In this document: positions 55,202 through 64,000 of the stretch, piece by piece | Numbering within the stretch: the first letter of the stretch is position 1 | Layout: every line of letters starts with the position of its first letter | Assembly (NCBI RefSeq): GCF_017741935.1 | Contig: NZ_JAGHMH010000028.1 | Location: 558,001 to 622,000, forward strand | Direction of reading: 5' to 3' | Length of the DNA stretch: 64,000 bases | Source of the DNA: Rhizobium sp. 16-449-1b | GTDB taxonomy: Bacteria; Pseudomonadota; Alphaproteobacteria; Rhizobiales; Rhizobiaceae | Translations under genes and position numbers: made by a program | The notes under the pieces: generated by a model | Seen by the model: the letters and a program-made list of their open reading frames with translations, nothing else | Told to the model about the DNA's origin: nothing | The model's database searches: none

Positions 55202-55765
55202 ATGTCCCTTATCAACACATCCATTAAGCCCTTCAAGGCGCAGGCCTTCAAGCAGGGCAAATTCATTGAAGTGACCGATGCCGACACCAAGGGCAAGTGG
55301 GCGGTATTCTTCTTCTATCCGGCTGACTTCACCTTCGTTTGCCCGACGGAACTCGGCGATGTCGCCGATCACTATGCCGAGCTGCAGCGCCTTGATGCCG
55401 AGGTCTATTCCGTCTCGACCGACACGCACTTCACCCACAAGGCTTGGCACGACAGCTCCGAGACGATCGGCAAGATCCAGTACACGATGATCGGCGACCC
55501 GACGGGCACGATCAGCCGCAACTTCGAAGTCATGCGCGAAGCCGAAGGCCTTGCCGATCGCGGCACCTTCGTTGTCGATCCCGATGGCGTCATCCAGGCG
55601 ATGGAAGTGACTGCAGAAGGCATCGGCCGCAATGCTGTCGACCTGCTGCGTCGCATCAAGGCTGCGCAGTATGTGCGCGCGCATCCGGGTGAAGTTTGCC
55701 CGGCCAAGTGGGAAGAGGGCGAAAAGACGCTCGCTCCGTCGCTGCACCTCGTCGGCAAGATCTGA
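55202..55765 (+). CDS. ahpC: Alkyl hydroperoxide reductase, peroxiredoxin subunit
   Basis: A 187-residue typical two-Cys peroxiredoxin, the same length as E. coli AhpC. The peroxidatic Cys47 lies in FTFVCPTELGD, and the resolving Cys near the C-terminus in GEVCPAKWEEG. It reduces H2O2, organic peroxides and peroxynitrite in the cytosol, with electrons from AhpF. The ATG at 55202 follows CAGGAG by about 6 bases. It lies downstream of an OxyR site. Confidence 0.97.
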   Translation: MSLINTSIKPFKAQAFKQGKFIEVTDADTKGKWAVFFFYPADFTFVCPTELGDVADHYAELQRLDAEVYSVSTDTHFTHKAWHDSSETIGKIQYTMIGDPTGTISRNFEVMREAEGLADRGTFVVDPDGVIQAMEVTAEGIGRNAVDLLRRIKAAQYVRAHPGEVCPAKWEEGEKTLAPSLHLVGKI

Positions 55766-55779
55766 CGTTCAAATGACCT

Positions 55780-55808
55780 GCCGCCTTCCGGTCCATCTGG
55801 AAGGCGGC
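55780..55808 (+). terminator. Hairpin between ahpC and ahpF
   Basis: Perfect 10-base GC-rich arms GCCGCCTTCC/GGAAGGCGGC with a 9-base loop, just after ahpC. No U-tract follows. It may act as a partial terminator or a 3' stabiliser that lets AhpC be made in excess of AhpF, which is an inference. Confidence 0.5.
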
Positions 55809-55870
55809 ATCCAATGCCATATTCAGCGCCCTACACGCGGCGCGGCCATCCATTTTTAGCGGAGTGACCC

Positions 55871-57451
55871 ATGCTCGACGACAATCTGAAATCCCAGTTG
55901 AAGGGCTATCTGGAACGGGTCGTTCGCCCGATCGCGATCACCGCTTCGGTCAATGACAGCGCCAAGTCGAAAGAGATGTCGGAGCTTCTCGCCGAACTGG
56001 TTGCGCTTTCCGACAAGATCTCGGTAGCGGAAACGCGTGATGACGGCGAGCGTGCACCCTCCTTCGCGCTGACGAGCCCCGGCCACGACATCAACCTGCG
56101 TTTCGCCGGCATTCCGATGGGCCACGAGTTTACCTCGCTTGTGCTCGCTCTGCTGCAGGTCGGCGGTCACCCGCCGCGCACGGAACAGGCGATCATCGAT
56201 CAGATCAAGGATCTCGACGGCGATTTCCTCTTCGAAACCTATTTCTCGCTGACCTGCCAGAATTGCCCCGACGTCGTGCAGGCGCTGAACCTGATGGCCG
56301 TATTGAACCCGCGCGTGAAGCATGTGGCAATCGATGGTGGCGTGTTCCCGGCCGAAGTTCAAAGCCGCCAGGTCATGTCGGTGCCGACGGTGTATCTCAA
56401 CGGCCAGCTGTTCGGTCAGGGCCGAATGGAAGTTGAGGAGATCGTCTCCAAGCTCGACACCAACTCGGCTGCCCGTGCCGCTGAGAAGCTGAATAACCGC
56501 GAAGCTTATGACGTGCTCGTCATCGGCGGCGGTCCGGCTGGTGCTGCCGCGGCAATCTACGCCGCGCGCAAGGGCATCCGTACTGGCGTTGCCGCCGAGC
56601 GCTTCGGTGGTCAGGTTCTCGATACGATGGCGATCGAAAACTTCATCTCCGTGCAGCACACCGAGGGTCCGCAGTTCGCGGCCTCGCTGGAAGCGCATGT
56701 GAAGCAATACGACGTTGATATCATGAACCTGCAGCGCGCCGAAAAGCTCGTTCCCGGCAAGGACATGATCGCGGTCGAGCTCGCCAATGGCGCGACGCTG
56801 CGCTCGAAAACGGTCATTCTGTCGACCGGCGCACGCTGGCGGCAGATGGGCGTTCCCGGCGAGGACCAGTATCGCAACAAGGGCGTTGCCTATTGCCCGC
56901 ATTGCGACGGTCCGCTGTTCAAGGGCAAGCGCGTCGCCGTCATCGGCGGCGGCAATTCCGGCGTCGAGGCCGCGATCGATCTTGCCAACATCGTCAGCCA
57001 CGTGACGCTGGTCGAGTTTGACAACAAGCTGCGCGCCGACGACGTCCTGCAGCGCAAGCTGCGCAGCCTGCCGAATGTCGATATCCTGCTCTCCGCCAAG
57101 ACGACCGAAGTGCTGGGCGACGGCCAGAAGGTGACCGGGCTCGTCTACGAAAACCGCGTTGCGGGTCAGCGCCACACGCTTGATCTCGAAGGTATTTTCG
57201 TCCAGATCGGCCTGCTTCCGAACACCGAATGGCTGAAGGGCGCCATCGAACTGTCGCCGCGCGGCGAGATTATCGTCGATCACCACGGCCAGACCTCGGT
57301 TCCCGGTGTCTTCGCCGCCGGCGATTGCACCACGGTGCCGTACAAGCAGATCGTGATTGCGCTCGGCGAGGGCGCGAAGGCATCGCTTGCGGCCTTCGAT
57401 CATCTGATCCGCACGTCTAGCCCGGACGAGGATGCGGTGAAGGCAGCCTGA
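55871..57451 (+). CDS. ahpF: Alkyl hydroperoxide reductase, flavoprotein subunit
   Basis: A 526-residue NADH-dependent flavoprotein that reduces AhpC. An N-terminal double-thioredoxin-fold domain has Cys129-x2-Cys132 (TCQNC), matching known AhpF numbering. The thioredoxin-reductase-like part has FAD motif VIGGGPAGAAAAIYAARKG and redox Cys342-x2-Cys345 (YCPHC). It is followed after 22 bases by oxyR in the same direction. Confidence 0.97.
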   Translation: MLDDNLKSQLKGYLERVVRPIAITASVNDSAKSKEMSELLAELVALSDKISVAETRDDGERAPSFALTSPGHDINLRFAGIPMGHEFTSLVLALLQVGGHPPRTEQAIIDQIKDLDGDFLFETYFSLTCQNCPDVVQALNLMAVLNPRVKHVAIDGGVFPAEVQSRQVMSVPTVYLNGQLFGQGRMEVEEIVSKLDTNSAARAAEKLNNREAYDVLVIGGGPAGAAAAIYAARKGIRTGVAAERFGGQVLDTMAIENFISVQHTEGPQFAASLEAHVKQYDVDIMNLQRAEKLVPGKDMIAVELANGATLRSKTVILSTGARWRQMGVPGEDQYRNKGVAYCPHCDGPLFKGKRVAVIGGGNSGVEAAIDLANIVSHVTLVEFDNKLRADDVLQRKLRSLPNVDILLSAKTTEVLGDGQKVTGLVYENRVAGQRHTLDLEGIFVQIGLLPNTEWLKGAIELSPRGEIIVDHHGQTSVPGVFAAGDCTTVPYKQIVIALGEGAKASLAAFDHLIRTSSPDEDAVKAA

Positions 57452-57473
57452 GGCTGATCGACACGGTCCTGAA

Positions 57474-58391
57474 ATGACGCTTCGCGAGCTGGAGTATCTG
57501 ATTGCCTTGGCGGACCACCGGCATTTTGGCCGGGCCGCCGAGGCGTGCCTGGTCAGCCAGCCGACACTTTCCATGCAGATCCGGAAACTGGAGGAGACCC
57601 TTGGCGCTCCGCTGATCGAGCGCACGCCGCGCACGGTCATGTTGACACCGTTCGGCGAGGATACCGTCAAGCGGGCAAGGCGCATCATGCAGGAGGTCGC
57701 CGAGATCAAGTCATCGGCCTTGCGCAGCCTCAATCCGGAGGTCGGCACCCTGCGTCTCGGCATCTTCCCGACGCTTGCCCCCTATTTCCTGCCGCATGCG
57801 GTGCCGCGAATCTATAGGCAGTTCCCGCGGCTGGAGACGCTGCTGATTGAGGAAAAGAGCGATGCGCTGCTGGGGCGTCTCAAAAGCGGCAATCTCGATG
57901 CAGCCATCCTCGCTCTTCCCGTCAACGACGACCACCTGAAGGCAGAGTTTCTCTTCGAGGAGGATTTCCTGTTGGCCGTTCCCGGCACGCATCCGCTGGC
58001 AAAGCGGCGGTCGCTGACGCTCGGGGACCTCGATCGTTACGACCTCATGCTGCTCGAAGAGGGGCATTGCCTGCGTGATCAGGCGCTCGATGTGTGCCGC
58101 TTGTCGGGTGCAAGCGAGCGCACCTCGTTTCGCGCCACCAGCCTGGAGACGCTGCGTCAGATGGTTGGCGCCAATGTCGGGATCACGCTTCTGCCGGAGC
58201 TCGCCGCGCTGCATCCGGCGTCAGGCGATATCAGGCTGCTGCGTTTCGAAGGCATATCGCCGAACCGGCGGATCGGCATGTGCTGGCGCACGGGTTCCGC
58301 GATGGGCGCTTTTCTGGAAAGTATCGCCGGTCTCCTGCGCGAAGTTGCCCAGGAGCTGCTTGCCGATATCAGGCGCTCACCGGCCGCTTAA
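57474..58391 (+). CDS. oxyR: Hydrogen peroxide-sensing regulator OxyR
   Basis: A 305-residue LysR-type activator. The N-terminal helix-turn-helix is HFGRAAEACLVSQPTLSMQIRKLE. The redox pair is Cys199 and Cys208 in EEGHCLRDQALDVC, at the same residue numbers as E. coli OxyR, so disulfide activation by peroxide is expected. It lies 22 bases after ahpF, so it may be cotranscribed and autoregulated through the site at 55087-55123. Confidence 0.95.
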   Translation: MTLRELEYLIALADHRHFGRAAEACLVSQPTLSMQIRKLEETLGAPLIERTPRTVMLTPFGEDTVKRARRIMQEVAEIKSSALRSLNPEVGTLRLGIFPTLAPYFLPHAVPRIYRQFPRLETLLIEEKSDALLGRLKSGNLDAAILALPVNDDHLKAEFLFEEDFLLAVPGTHPLAKRRSLTLGDLDRYDLMLLEEGHCLRDQALDVCRLSGASERTSFRATSLETLRQMVGANVGITLLPELAALHPASGDIRLLRFEGISPNRRIGMCWRTGSAMGAFLESIAGLLREVAQELLADIRRSPAA

Positions 58392-58398
58392 AACGACT

Positions 58399-58926
58399 TC
58401 ACTTCCACTCCCACAGGAGCTTGGTGGAAAACGGCCGTGCGCCGATCAATAGATCGGGTTGCGTGAGTTTGGCCTCGAAAGTCGCGGCATCGGCGTCACC
58501 ATTCAGCCCGACGAACAGCATCTTCATCGAAGCTCCGCGCGGCTGACCCTTCTTCCTGTAGGCGAACTGGACCGCGCAGGTGGGATATTCCCATCCCGCC
58601 GTCAGCGTCTCCGCGAACGCTTCCTCTCCGAGCCCGTTGGCCCGGCCCGTCGACGCGAGGAACTGGCCCAGTCCGAAGAAACCGGAAAACACGCGGTACG
58701 CCGTCTCCTGCGACATCTGCGTGCCCTGTCCGCTTGCCGTGTCGCGACGATAGAAGAGGCTGTCCACCTGGCCCTGCTTGCGGCTCATGGCGTAGCTGAT
58801 CAGGTTTTTCTGGGCGAGTAGCTCCATAGTCAGATCGTAAGTCTGATAGGCGCTGGGGTCGGTATGCAGATCGTCGATACGTGCCTTCAGATCGACAACA
58901 TAGTCACGATAAAATGCGGCGCTCAT
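58399..58926 (-). CDS. Conserved-looking hypothetical protein, 175 residues
   Basis: I do not recognise this family. The 175-residue product is soluble, with a helical N-terminus (FYRDYVVDLKARIDDLHTDPSAYQTYD) and no signal peptide or known motif. The start MSAAFYRDY has GAGGAAACG before it; the longer upstream frame reads Arg/Leu-rich and unconvincing. It is convergent with oxyR, 7 bases apart, and lies downstream of a 443-base region that holds the small RNA array. Confidence 0.65.
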   Translation of the reverse strand: MSAAFYRDYVVDLKARIDDLHTDPSAYQTYDLTMELLAQKNLISYAMSRKQGQVDSLFYRRDTASGQGTQMSQETAYRVFSGFFGLGQFLASTGRANGLGEEAFAETLTAGWEYPTCAVQFAYRKKGQPRGASMKMLFVGLNGDADAATFEAKLTQPDLLIGARPFSTKLLWEWK

Positions 58927-59115
58927 CGGCGTTTCCTCATGTTTTCCGGCGCGTGGTAGCAGAAAACGCGGAAATTCCAAGGGGGCGAGCGACTTGCGCC
59001 GCAACGGCCATGTGGCGCAGATCTGCGACAGAAGCTGCGCGTCACGCGCATAGCGCATAGCTGTTCTGCAGAATTGTGCCTATGATTTGAGCGCGCTTGC
59101 TGTATAAACAAATCA

Positions 59116-59270
59116 TCGAAGCGATGCACCTCCTCCCGCAGAGCTTCGAGTTGCAGGTGGCCTTATCCTCCTCCCAAGGGCGCCTGCGGGAATGACAGCA
59201 CTCCTCCTCCCAGCTGTCATTCGGTTATTTTCGAAAAGCCTGTCGCACCTCCTCCCGCGGCAGGCTTTTT
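59116..59270 (+). ncRNA. Array of four CCTCCTCCC hairpins (cuckoo/CcsR-type sRNA)
   Basis: Four successive hairpins each show CCTCCTCCC in the loop: at 59129-59137 (stem TCGAAGC/GCTTCGA), 59167-59175 (12-pair stem 59153-59164/59176-59187 with one wobble and one mismatch), 59203-59211 (perfect 10-base stem GAATGACAGC) and 59248-59256 (13-pair stem AAAAGCCTG...). The last ends in a T-tract and would serve as terminator. This matches the cuckoo RNA family of alphaproteobacteria, whose loops mimic an anti-Shine-Dalgarno. I saw no confident promoter; a TATAAA at 59103 lacks a -35 partner. The rest of the 58927-59369 gap holds nothing else I can identify. Confidence 0.82.
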
Positions 59271-59369
59271 CGATTCTGGCCCACGCGTTCTTCAGCTTTC
59301 AGTTTTCCGGATCAAACGGTAGCGCCAGCGCGCAAACCATTCGGCTTGCGCGCCTTTCGTGGTCTTGCG

Positions 59370-60824
59370 TCAGCTGATGCCGCCGAGGCAGACGTACTTG
59401 ATCTCGGTGAACTCCTCGATGCCGTATCGCGAGCCTTCGCGGCCGAGACCTGAGAGCTTCACGCCACCGAACGGCGCTTCCGCCGTCGAGATCAGGCCCG
59501 TATTGACGCCGACCATGCCATATTCCAGCGCCTCGGCCACGCGGAACACACGCGCGAGGTCCTTGGCGTAGAAATAGGAAGCGAGGCCGAATTCGGTGTC
59601 GTTGGCCTGTTCGATCACATCCGCCTCATCCTTGAAGCGGAAGAGGGGAGCAAGCGGGCCGAACGTCTCTTCGCGCGCGACGGCCATATCCTTCGTGACG
59701 TTGGCGAGGACGGTGGCCTCGTAGAAGGTGCCGCCCAGCGCGTGCGGCTTGCCACCCTGGATGATGTTGGCGCCTTTCGCGAGCGCGTCGGCCACATGCT
59801 CCTCAACCTTCTCAAGCGCAGGCTTGTCGATCAACGGCCCGAGGATCACGCCCTCGTCGAAACCATTGCCGGTCTTCAGCTTGCCGACGGCATCCGCGAG
59901 CTTCCTGGAGAAGGCGTCGTAAACGCCATCCTGCACGTAGAGCCTGTTGGCGCACACACAGGTCTGGCCGTTGTTGCGGAACTTGGCGATGAGGGCTCCC
60001 TCGACGGCGGCATCGAGATCGGCGTCGTCGAAGACGATGAACGGCGCATTGCCGCCGAGCTCGAGCCCGAGTTTCTTGATCGTCGGCGCGCTCTGCTTGT
60101 AGAGCTCGGCGCCGATTTCGGTCGATCCGGTAAAGGTGAGCTTGCGCACGGTCGGGTTCGACGTCATCTCCGCGCCGATCGCGGCAGCAGACCCTGTTAG
60201 CACCGAGAAAAGCCCAGCCGGCAGGCCGGCGCGCTCGGCAAGCACGGCAATTGCGATTGCCGAAAACGGCGTTTGCGATGCCGGCTTCAACACCATGGCG
60301 CAACCAGCCGCCAGCGCCGGGCCAGCCTTGCGGGTGATCATCGCATTCGGGAAATTCCAGGGCGTGATTGCCGCGACCACACCGATCGGCTGCTTCATCA
60401 CCATGATGCGCTTGTCTGGCTGGTGGCCCGGTATCAGGTCGCCATAGATGCGCCGCGCTTCCTCCGCGAACCATTCGATAAAGCTCGCGCCGTAGACGAT
60501 CTCGCCGGTGGCTTCGGCAAGCGGCTTGCCCTGCTCGAGCGTCAGGATGCGCCCAAGGTCGTCCTTGTTCTCGATCATCAGATCGAACCACTTGCGCAGG
60601 ATGCCGGCGCGCTCCTTGGCGGTGCGGGCGGCCCAGCCCTTCTGCGCGACGCGCGCGGCCTCGATCGCCGTCTTCGTCTCGGCACCACCGAGCTTGGGCA
60701 CGCGACCGATGATCTCGCCGGTGGCCGGATTATTCACTTCGATCGCATTGGCCGGATCGGCGTCGATCCATTTTCCGCCAACAAGAGCGGCCTGGCGAAA
60801 AAGGGAAGGGTCTTTCAGCTGCAT
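59370..60824 (-). CDS. gabD: Succinate-semialdehyde dehydrogenase
   Basis: A 484-residue NAD(P)-dependent aldehyde dehydrogenase, final step of GABA degradation. Motifs are TPWNFPNAMITRK, FTGSTEIGAELYKQ, LELGGNAPFIVFDDADLD (catalytic Glu) and NNGQTCVCANRLYV (catalytic Cys, with the neighbouring Cys seen in GabD). The second ATG (60824) is preferred: MQLKDPSLFR matches GabD N-termini and AGGA is well spaced. No gabT lies adjacent. Confidence 0.94.
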   Translation of the reverse strand: MQLKDPSLFRQAALVGGKWIDADPANAIEVNNPATGEIIGRVPKLGGAETKTAIEAARVAQKGWAARTAKERAGILRKWFDLMIENKDDLGRILTLEQGKPLAEATGEIVYGASFIEWFAEEARRIYGDLIPGHQPDKRIMVMKQPIGVVAAITPWNFPNAMITRKAGPALAAGCAMVLKPASQTPFSAIAIAVLAERAGLPAGLFSVLTGSAAAIGAEMTSNPTVRKLTFTGSTEIGAELYKQSAPTIKKLGLELGGNAPFIVFDDADLDAAVEGALIAKFRNNGQTCVCANRLYVQDGVYDAFSRKLADAVGKLKTGNGFDEGVILGPLIDKPALEKVEEHVADALAKGANIIQGGKPHALGGTFYEATVLANVTKDMAVAREETFGPLAPLFRFKDEADVIEQANDTEFGLASYFYAKDLARVFRVAEALEYGMVGVNTGLISTAEAPFGGVKLSGLGREGSRYGIEEFTEIKYVCLGGIS

Positions 60825-61038
60825 CGCATTCATCCTGTTTGACAAGTTGCCCGCATTGACGCCGGCACTGATCGCCTCAGCGTCTTTCTGGTGCGAAGGA
60901 TAAACTGGTGTCCCGTCCGGCAAGATCAAATTGGCCGAATTGCCCAGGACTTGCAACCGGAGCCATTGGTGGCTTTTCAGTGCCGGAAGCGGCGCGACCA
61001 TGGGCCGCGCCGGTGTTCAGCCAACGGATCGGCAGGTG

Positions 61039-61785
61039 TCAGACCTTTTTCGCAGGGCGACCGTGCAGCGGCTCGGCGCGGTGCCAGTTTTCCAGGATGC
61101 GGCCGTCGGTGTGGTTCTGCTTTGCCCAGCGGATCCCGTTCGAGATGACCTTGTGAATGGTCTTGTCGTGGTAGATCGGGTAGGTCTCATGCCCCGGGCT
61201 GAAGAAGAAGATGCGTCCTCGGCCGCGCTGGAAGGTGCAGCCGCTGCGAAATACCTCGCCACCCGAATACCACGAGATGAACACCAGCTCATCTGGCTGC
61301 GGAATATCGAAGGGCTCGCCATACATCTCGGATGCATTCACCTCGAAATAGGGCGGCAGTCCCTCCGCGATCGGGTGAGACGGGTTGACCACCCAGACGC
61401 GCTCGAGATCGCCCTCCGGCGTTTCGCGCCAAGAGAGGTTGGCGTTCGTGCCCATCAGGCGACGGAAGAGCTTGGAGTGGTGCCCGGAATGCAGGACGAG
61501 CAGCCCCATCCCCTTGAGCACGCGCTGCTGGACGCGATCGATCAGTCCGTCGCTGACGTCCTCGTGCGCCATATGGCCCCACCAGAGCAGAACGTCGGTG
61601 TCGTTGAGTACCGAGTCGGGAAGGCCTTCATCAGGATCATCGAGCGTGCCTCGACGGATCTCGAAATCGGGATGCGCAATGCCTGCCGCAATCGCACCGT
61701 CGATGCGGTCAGGATAGATCTCCTGAACCTCCTTGTGCAGCTGCTCGTGGCGTCCCTCGTTCCAGATGGTGACCTTGATCGTCAT
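61039..61785 (-). CDS. thuA: ThuA-like trehalose utilization protein
   Basis: A 248-residue protein of the ThuA family (glutamine-amidotransferase-like fold). DVLLWWGHMAHEDVSDGL, LVLHSGHHSKLFRRLMGT and FFFSPGHETYPIYHDK are characteristic. ThuA acts with ThuB in a keto-trehalose type route in Sinorhizobium. It follows the sugar ABC ATPase by 25 bases. No ThuB-like dehydrogenase lies next to it. The start MTIKVTIWNE has GAGGAC upstream. Confidence 0.83.
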   Translation of the reverse strand: MTIKVTIWNEGRHEQLHKEVQEIYPDRIDGAIAAGIAHPDFEIRRGTLDDPDEGLPDSVLNDTDVLLWWGHMAHEDVSDGLIDRVQQRVLKGMGLLVLHSGHHSKLFRRLMGTNANLSWRETPEGDLERVWVVNPSHPIAEGLPPYFEVNASEMYGEPFDIPQPDELVFISWYSGGEVFRSGCTFQRGRGRIFFFSPGHETYPIYHDKTIHKVISNGIRWAKQNHTDGRILENWHRAEPLHGRPAKKV

Positions 61786-61810
61786 GATGTCCTCGATGTT
61801 ATCAACGTGA

Positions 61811-62896
<1,086 letters not shown>

Positions 62897-62917
62897 CTGT
62901 GAAACTCTTTCTGGATA

Positions 62918-63829
62918 TCAGCCTTTGACGCCGCCCGCGAAGGTCTGGACGAGGAAGCGCCGCGCGAAGCCGAAGGCGATCACAGCCGGCAGGAGGTAGA
63001 TGAAGGCGAGGGCGGCGAGCAGGCCGTAATCGATCTCGTTGATGCGCAGAAAAGCGCGAAAGAGGCCGAGGGGAAGCGTCTGCAGCTCCGGTGACGAGAG
63101 GAAGATCAGGGGCAGCAGGAAATCGCCCCATGCAGACATGAAGGCAAACAACCCGGCTGCGGCCAGCCCCGGCAGCGCCAGCGGGATCAGGACGCGACGG
63201 ATGCGCTGCGTCATCGTTGCGCCGTCCATCAGGGCTGCTTCCTCATAATCGCGCGGCAGGCCGTCGAAGAAGGTTTTCATGATCCACAGCGCGAGCGGCA
63301 GCTGCATGGTCGCAAGCACCAGGATCAGGCCGAGGTAGCCGTCGATGAAGCCCGTCCAGCGCATGATCGGCCGGGCGTACTCGCCGAAGATCGGCCGCAG
63401 GATCGCGCCCTCGGCATTGTTGAGCGTCAGCAGGAACTTGTAGAGCGGCACCACCAGCGCGGTCGGCGGCAAGACGCGGATCAGAAGGATCGCGTAGAGA
63501 AACGGCAGTTTCCACCACGCTCGCGTGCGCGACAAAGCGTAGCCACCAAGGCCGGCCAGCACCATGACCAGCACCGTCGCGGAACCGACGACGAAGAGCG
63601 AATTGAAGAGCCACTTCGCCCCATCTTCCTTGGTGAACACACGCAAATAATTGTCGAGTGTCCACTGTTCCGGCCAGCGGAGAAACAGCTGGGCGTTGCC
63701 ATCGAGCGAGGCGAGCAGAACCCAGAGAAACGGGATGGCGCAGAAGATCGAGATCAGCGACAGCGTGGCGTAGGCAAGCAGATCCGATCGGGTCTTATTT
63801 GCGTTTTCGGTCGGGGAAAGCACTGCCAT
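62918..63829 (-). CDS. Sugar ABC transporter permease, MalG/ThuG type
   Basis: A 303-residue inner-membrane permease with six helices and the contact motif DYEEAALMDGATMTQRIRRVLIPLALPG. The C-terminus RRFLVQTFAGGVKG is typical of MalG-type subunits. Its ATG follows the partner permease stop with one base between (TGACATG), so they are coupled. Confidence 0.93.
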   Translation of the reverse strand: MAVLSPTENANKTRSDLLAYATLSLISIFCAIPFLWVLLASLDGNAQLFLRWPEQWTLDNYLRVFTKEDGAKWLFNSLFVVGSATVLVMVLAGLGGYALSRTRAWWKLPFLYAILLIRVLPPTALVVPLYKFLLTLNNAEGAILRPIFGEYARPIMRWTGFIDGYLGLILVLATMQLPLALWIMKTFFDGLPRDYEEAALMDGATMTQRIRRVLIPLALPGLAAAGLFAFMSAWGDFLLPLIFLSSPELQTLPLGLFRAFLRINEIDYGLLAALAFIYLLPAVIAFGFARRFLVQTFAGGVKG

Positions 63830-63830
63830 G

Positions 63831-64000
63831 TCAGACCTCCACCTTCATTGCCCGCACGTATGCGATGCCGAGGATCAGCGAGATCACCAGAGTGACGACC
63901 GCCACCGCGGCGCCGTAGCCGAGCTGGAAGGCAGTGAAGGACTGGTTGTAGATGTAGATGCTGATGACTTCGGTCGCGCCACCAGGGCCGCCGCGCGTCA
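63831..64000 (-). CDS. Sugar ABC transporter permease, MalF/ThuF type, C-terminal fragment
   Basis: Only the last 56 codons lie in the window. They read TRGGPGGATEVISIYIYNQS followed by a hydrophobic helix and end RAMKVEV, which matches the C-terminus of MalF-type permeases (the TxGGP motif after the contact loop). It precedes the MalG-type permease, ATPase and thuA. The binding protein is presumably beyond the window edge. Confidence 0.9.
   Translation of the reverse strand, partial: TRGGPGGATEVISIYIYNQSFTAFQLGYGAAVAVVTLVISLILGIAYVRAMKVEV

Noticed and set aside
59103..59108. TATAAA as -10 box of the small RNA
   Set aside because: No acceptable -35 hexamer lies 16-18 bases upstream, and TTGAGC at 59087 is only 10 bases away. 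The promoter is left unassigned.
59129..59256. Repeated CCTCCTCCC units as a possible CRISPR or tandem repeat
   Set aside because: The repeat unit is only 9 bases, spacing varies (38, 36, 45) and each copy sits in a different hairpin. A structured RNA explains it better.

Overview
The window is a GC-rich, gene-dense stretch of alphaproteobacterial chromosome, most likely from a Rhizobiaceae member (Rhizobium, Agrobacterium or Sinorhizobium group). The grounds are family-level: a cyoABCD quinol oxidase with a His-rich CyoD N-terminus, a cysteine-poor zinc xylitol-type dehydrogenase, a ThuA/ThuK-type sugar operon, many class III nucleotide cyclases, and frequent ATGA, GTGA and TGATG gene overlaps. 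I see no rRNA, tRNA, insertion sequence, phage gene or CRISPR array.

Layout. 1-3896: cyoABCD terminal oxidase operon on the minus strand (cyoD cut by the window edge), divergent from an MFS carrier (4283-5614). 5699-12764: a minus-strand run of three translationally coupled glycosyltransferases, a very unusual ABC-exporter-like protein with a degenerate ATPase site, and a stand-alone cyclic-nucleotide-binding protein. 12850-18826: an oligopeptide-type ABC transporter with a fused double ATPase. 18975-31557: a region rich in second-messenger and surface-carbohydrate genes. It holds a soluble class III cyclase, a sugar-nucleotide dehydrogenase, a DUF3095 cyclase-like protein, two methyltransferases, a membrane [2Fe-2S] cyclase, a glycosyltransferase coupled to a polysaccharide deacetylase, an MBL-fold hydrolase, and a cyclase with a periplasmic CxxCH sensor.

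31592-41532: glycogen debranching enzyme, SDR, glutathione S-transferase, two tiny tandem membrane-protein genes, a DUF2934 protein, cardiolipin synthase, an EEP-family phosphatase/nuclease, a secreted esterase, and a GGDEF protein with exactly duplicated PAS modules. 41766-45572: sulfate uptake operon sbp-cysTWA. 45911-53132: general metabolism (xylitol-type dehydrogenase, DedA, flavin disulfide oxidoreductase, glutaryl-CoA dehydrogenase, 3-hydroxyisobutyrate dehydrogenase, guanine deaminase). 53277-58391: LysR/SDR pair, then the peroxide-defence unit ahpC-ahpF-oxyR with a recognisable OxyR site before ahpC. 59116-59270: four tandem hairpins, each showing CCTCCTCCC in its loop, which match the 'cuckoo' (CcsR-type) anti-Shine-Dalgarno small RNAs. 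59370-64000: gabD and a ThuA/K/G/F-like sugar ABC operon cut by the window edge.

How the genes may work together. Four cyclase-like proteins with different sensors (soluble, DUF3095, iron-sulfur, haem-c-like), one cyclic-nucleotide receptor and one GGDEF protein share about 36 kb with glycosyltransferases, a polysaccharide deacetylase and a sugar-nucleotide dehydrogenase. A reasonable inference is redox-responsive nucleotide signalling acting on cell-surface polysaccharide. The most novel items are the pseudo-ABC protein with three Q-loop-like motifs, the four-hairpin small RNA array, and the two-gene microprotein unit at 35484-35741.
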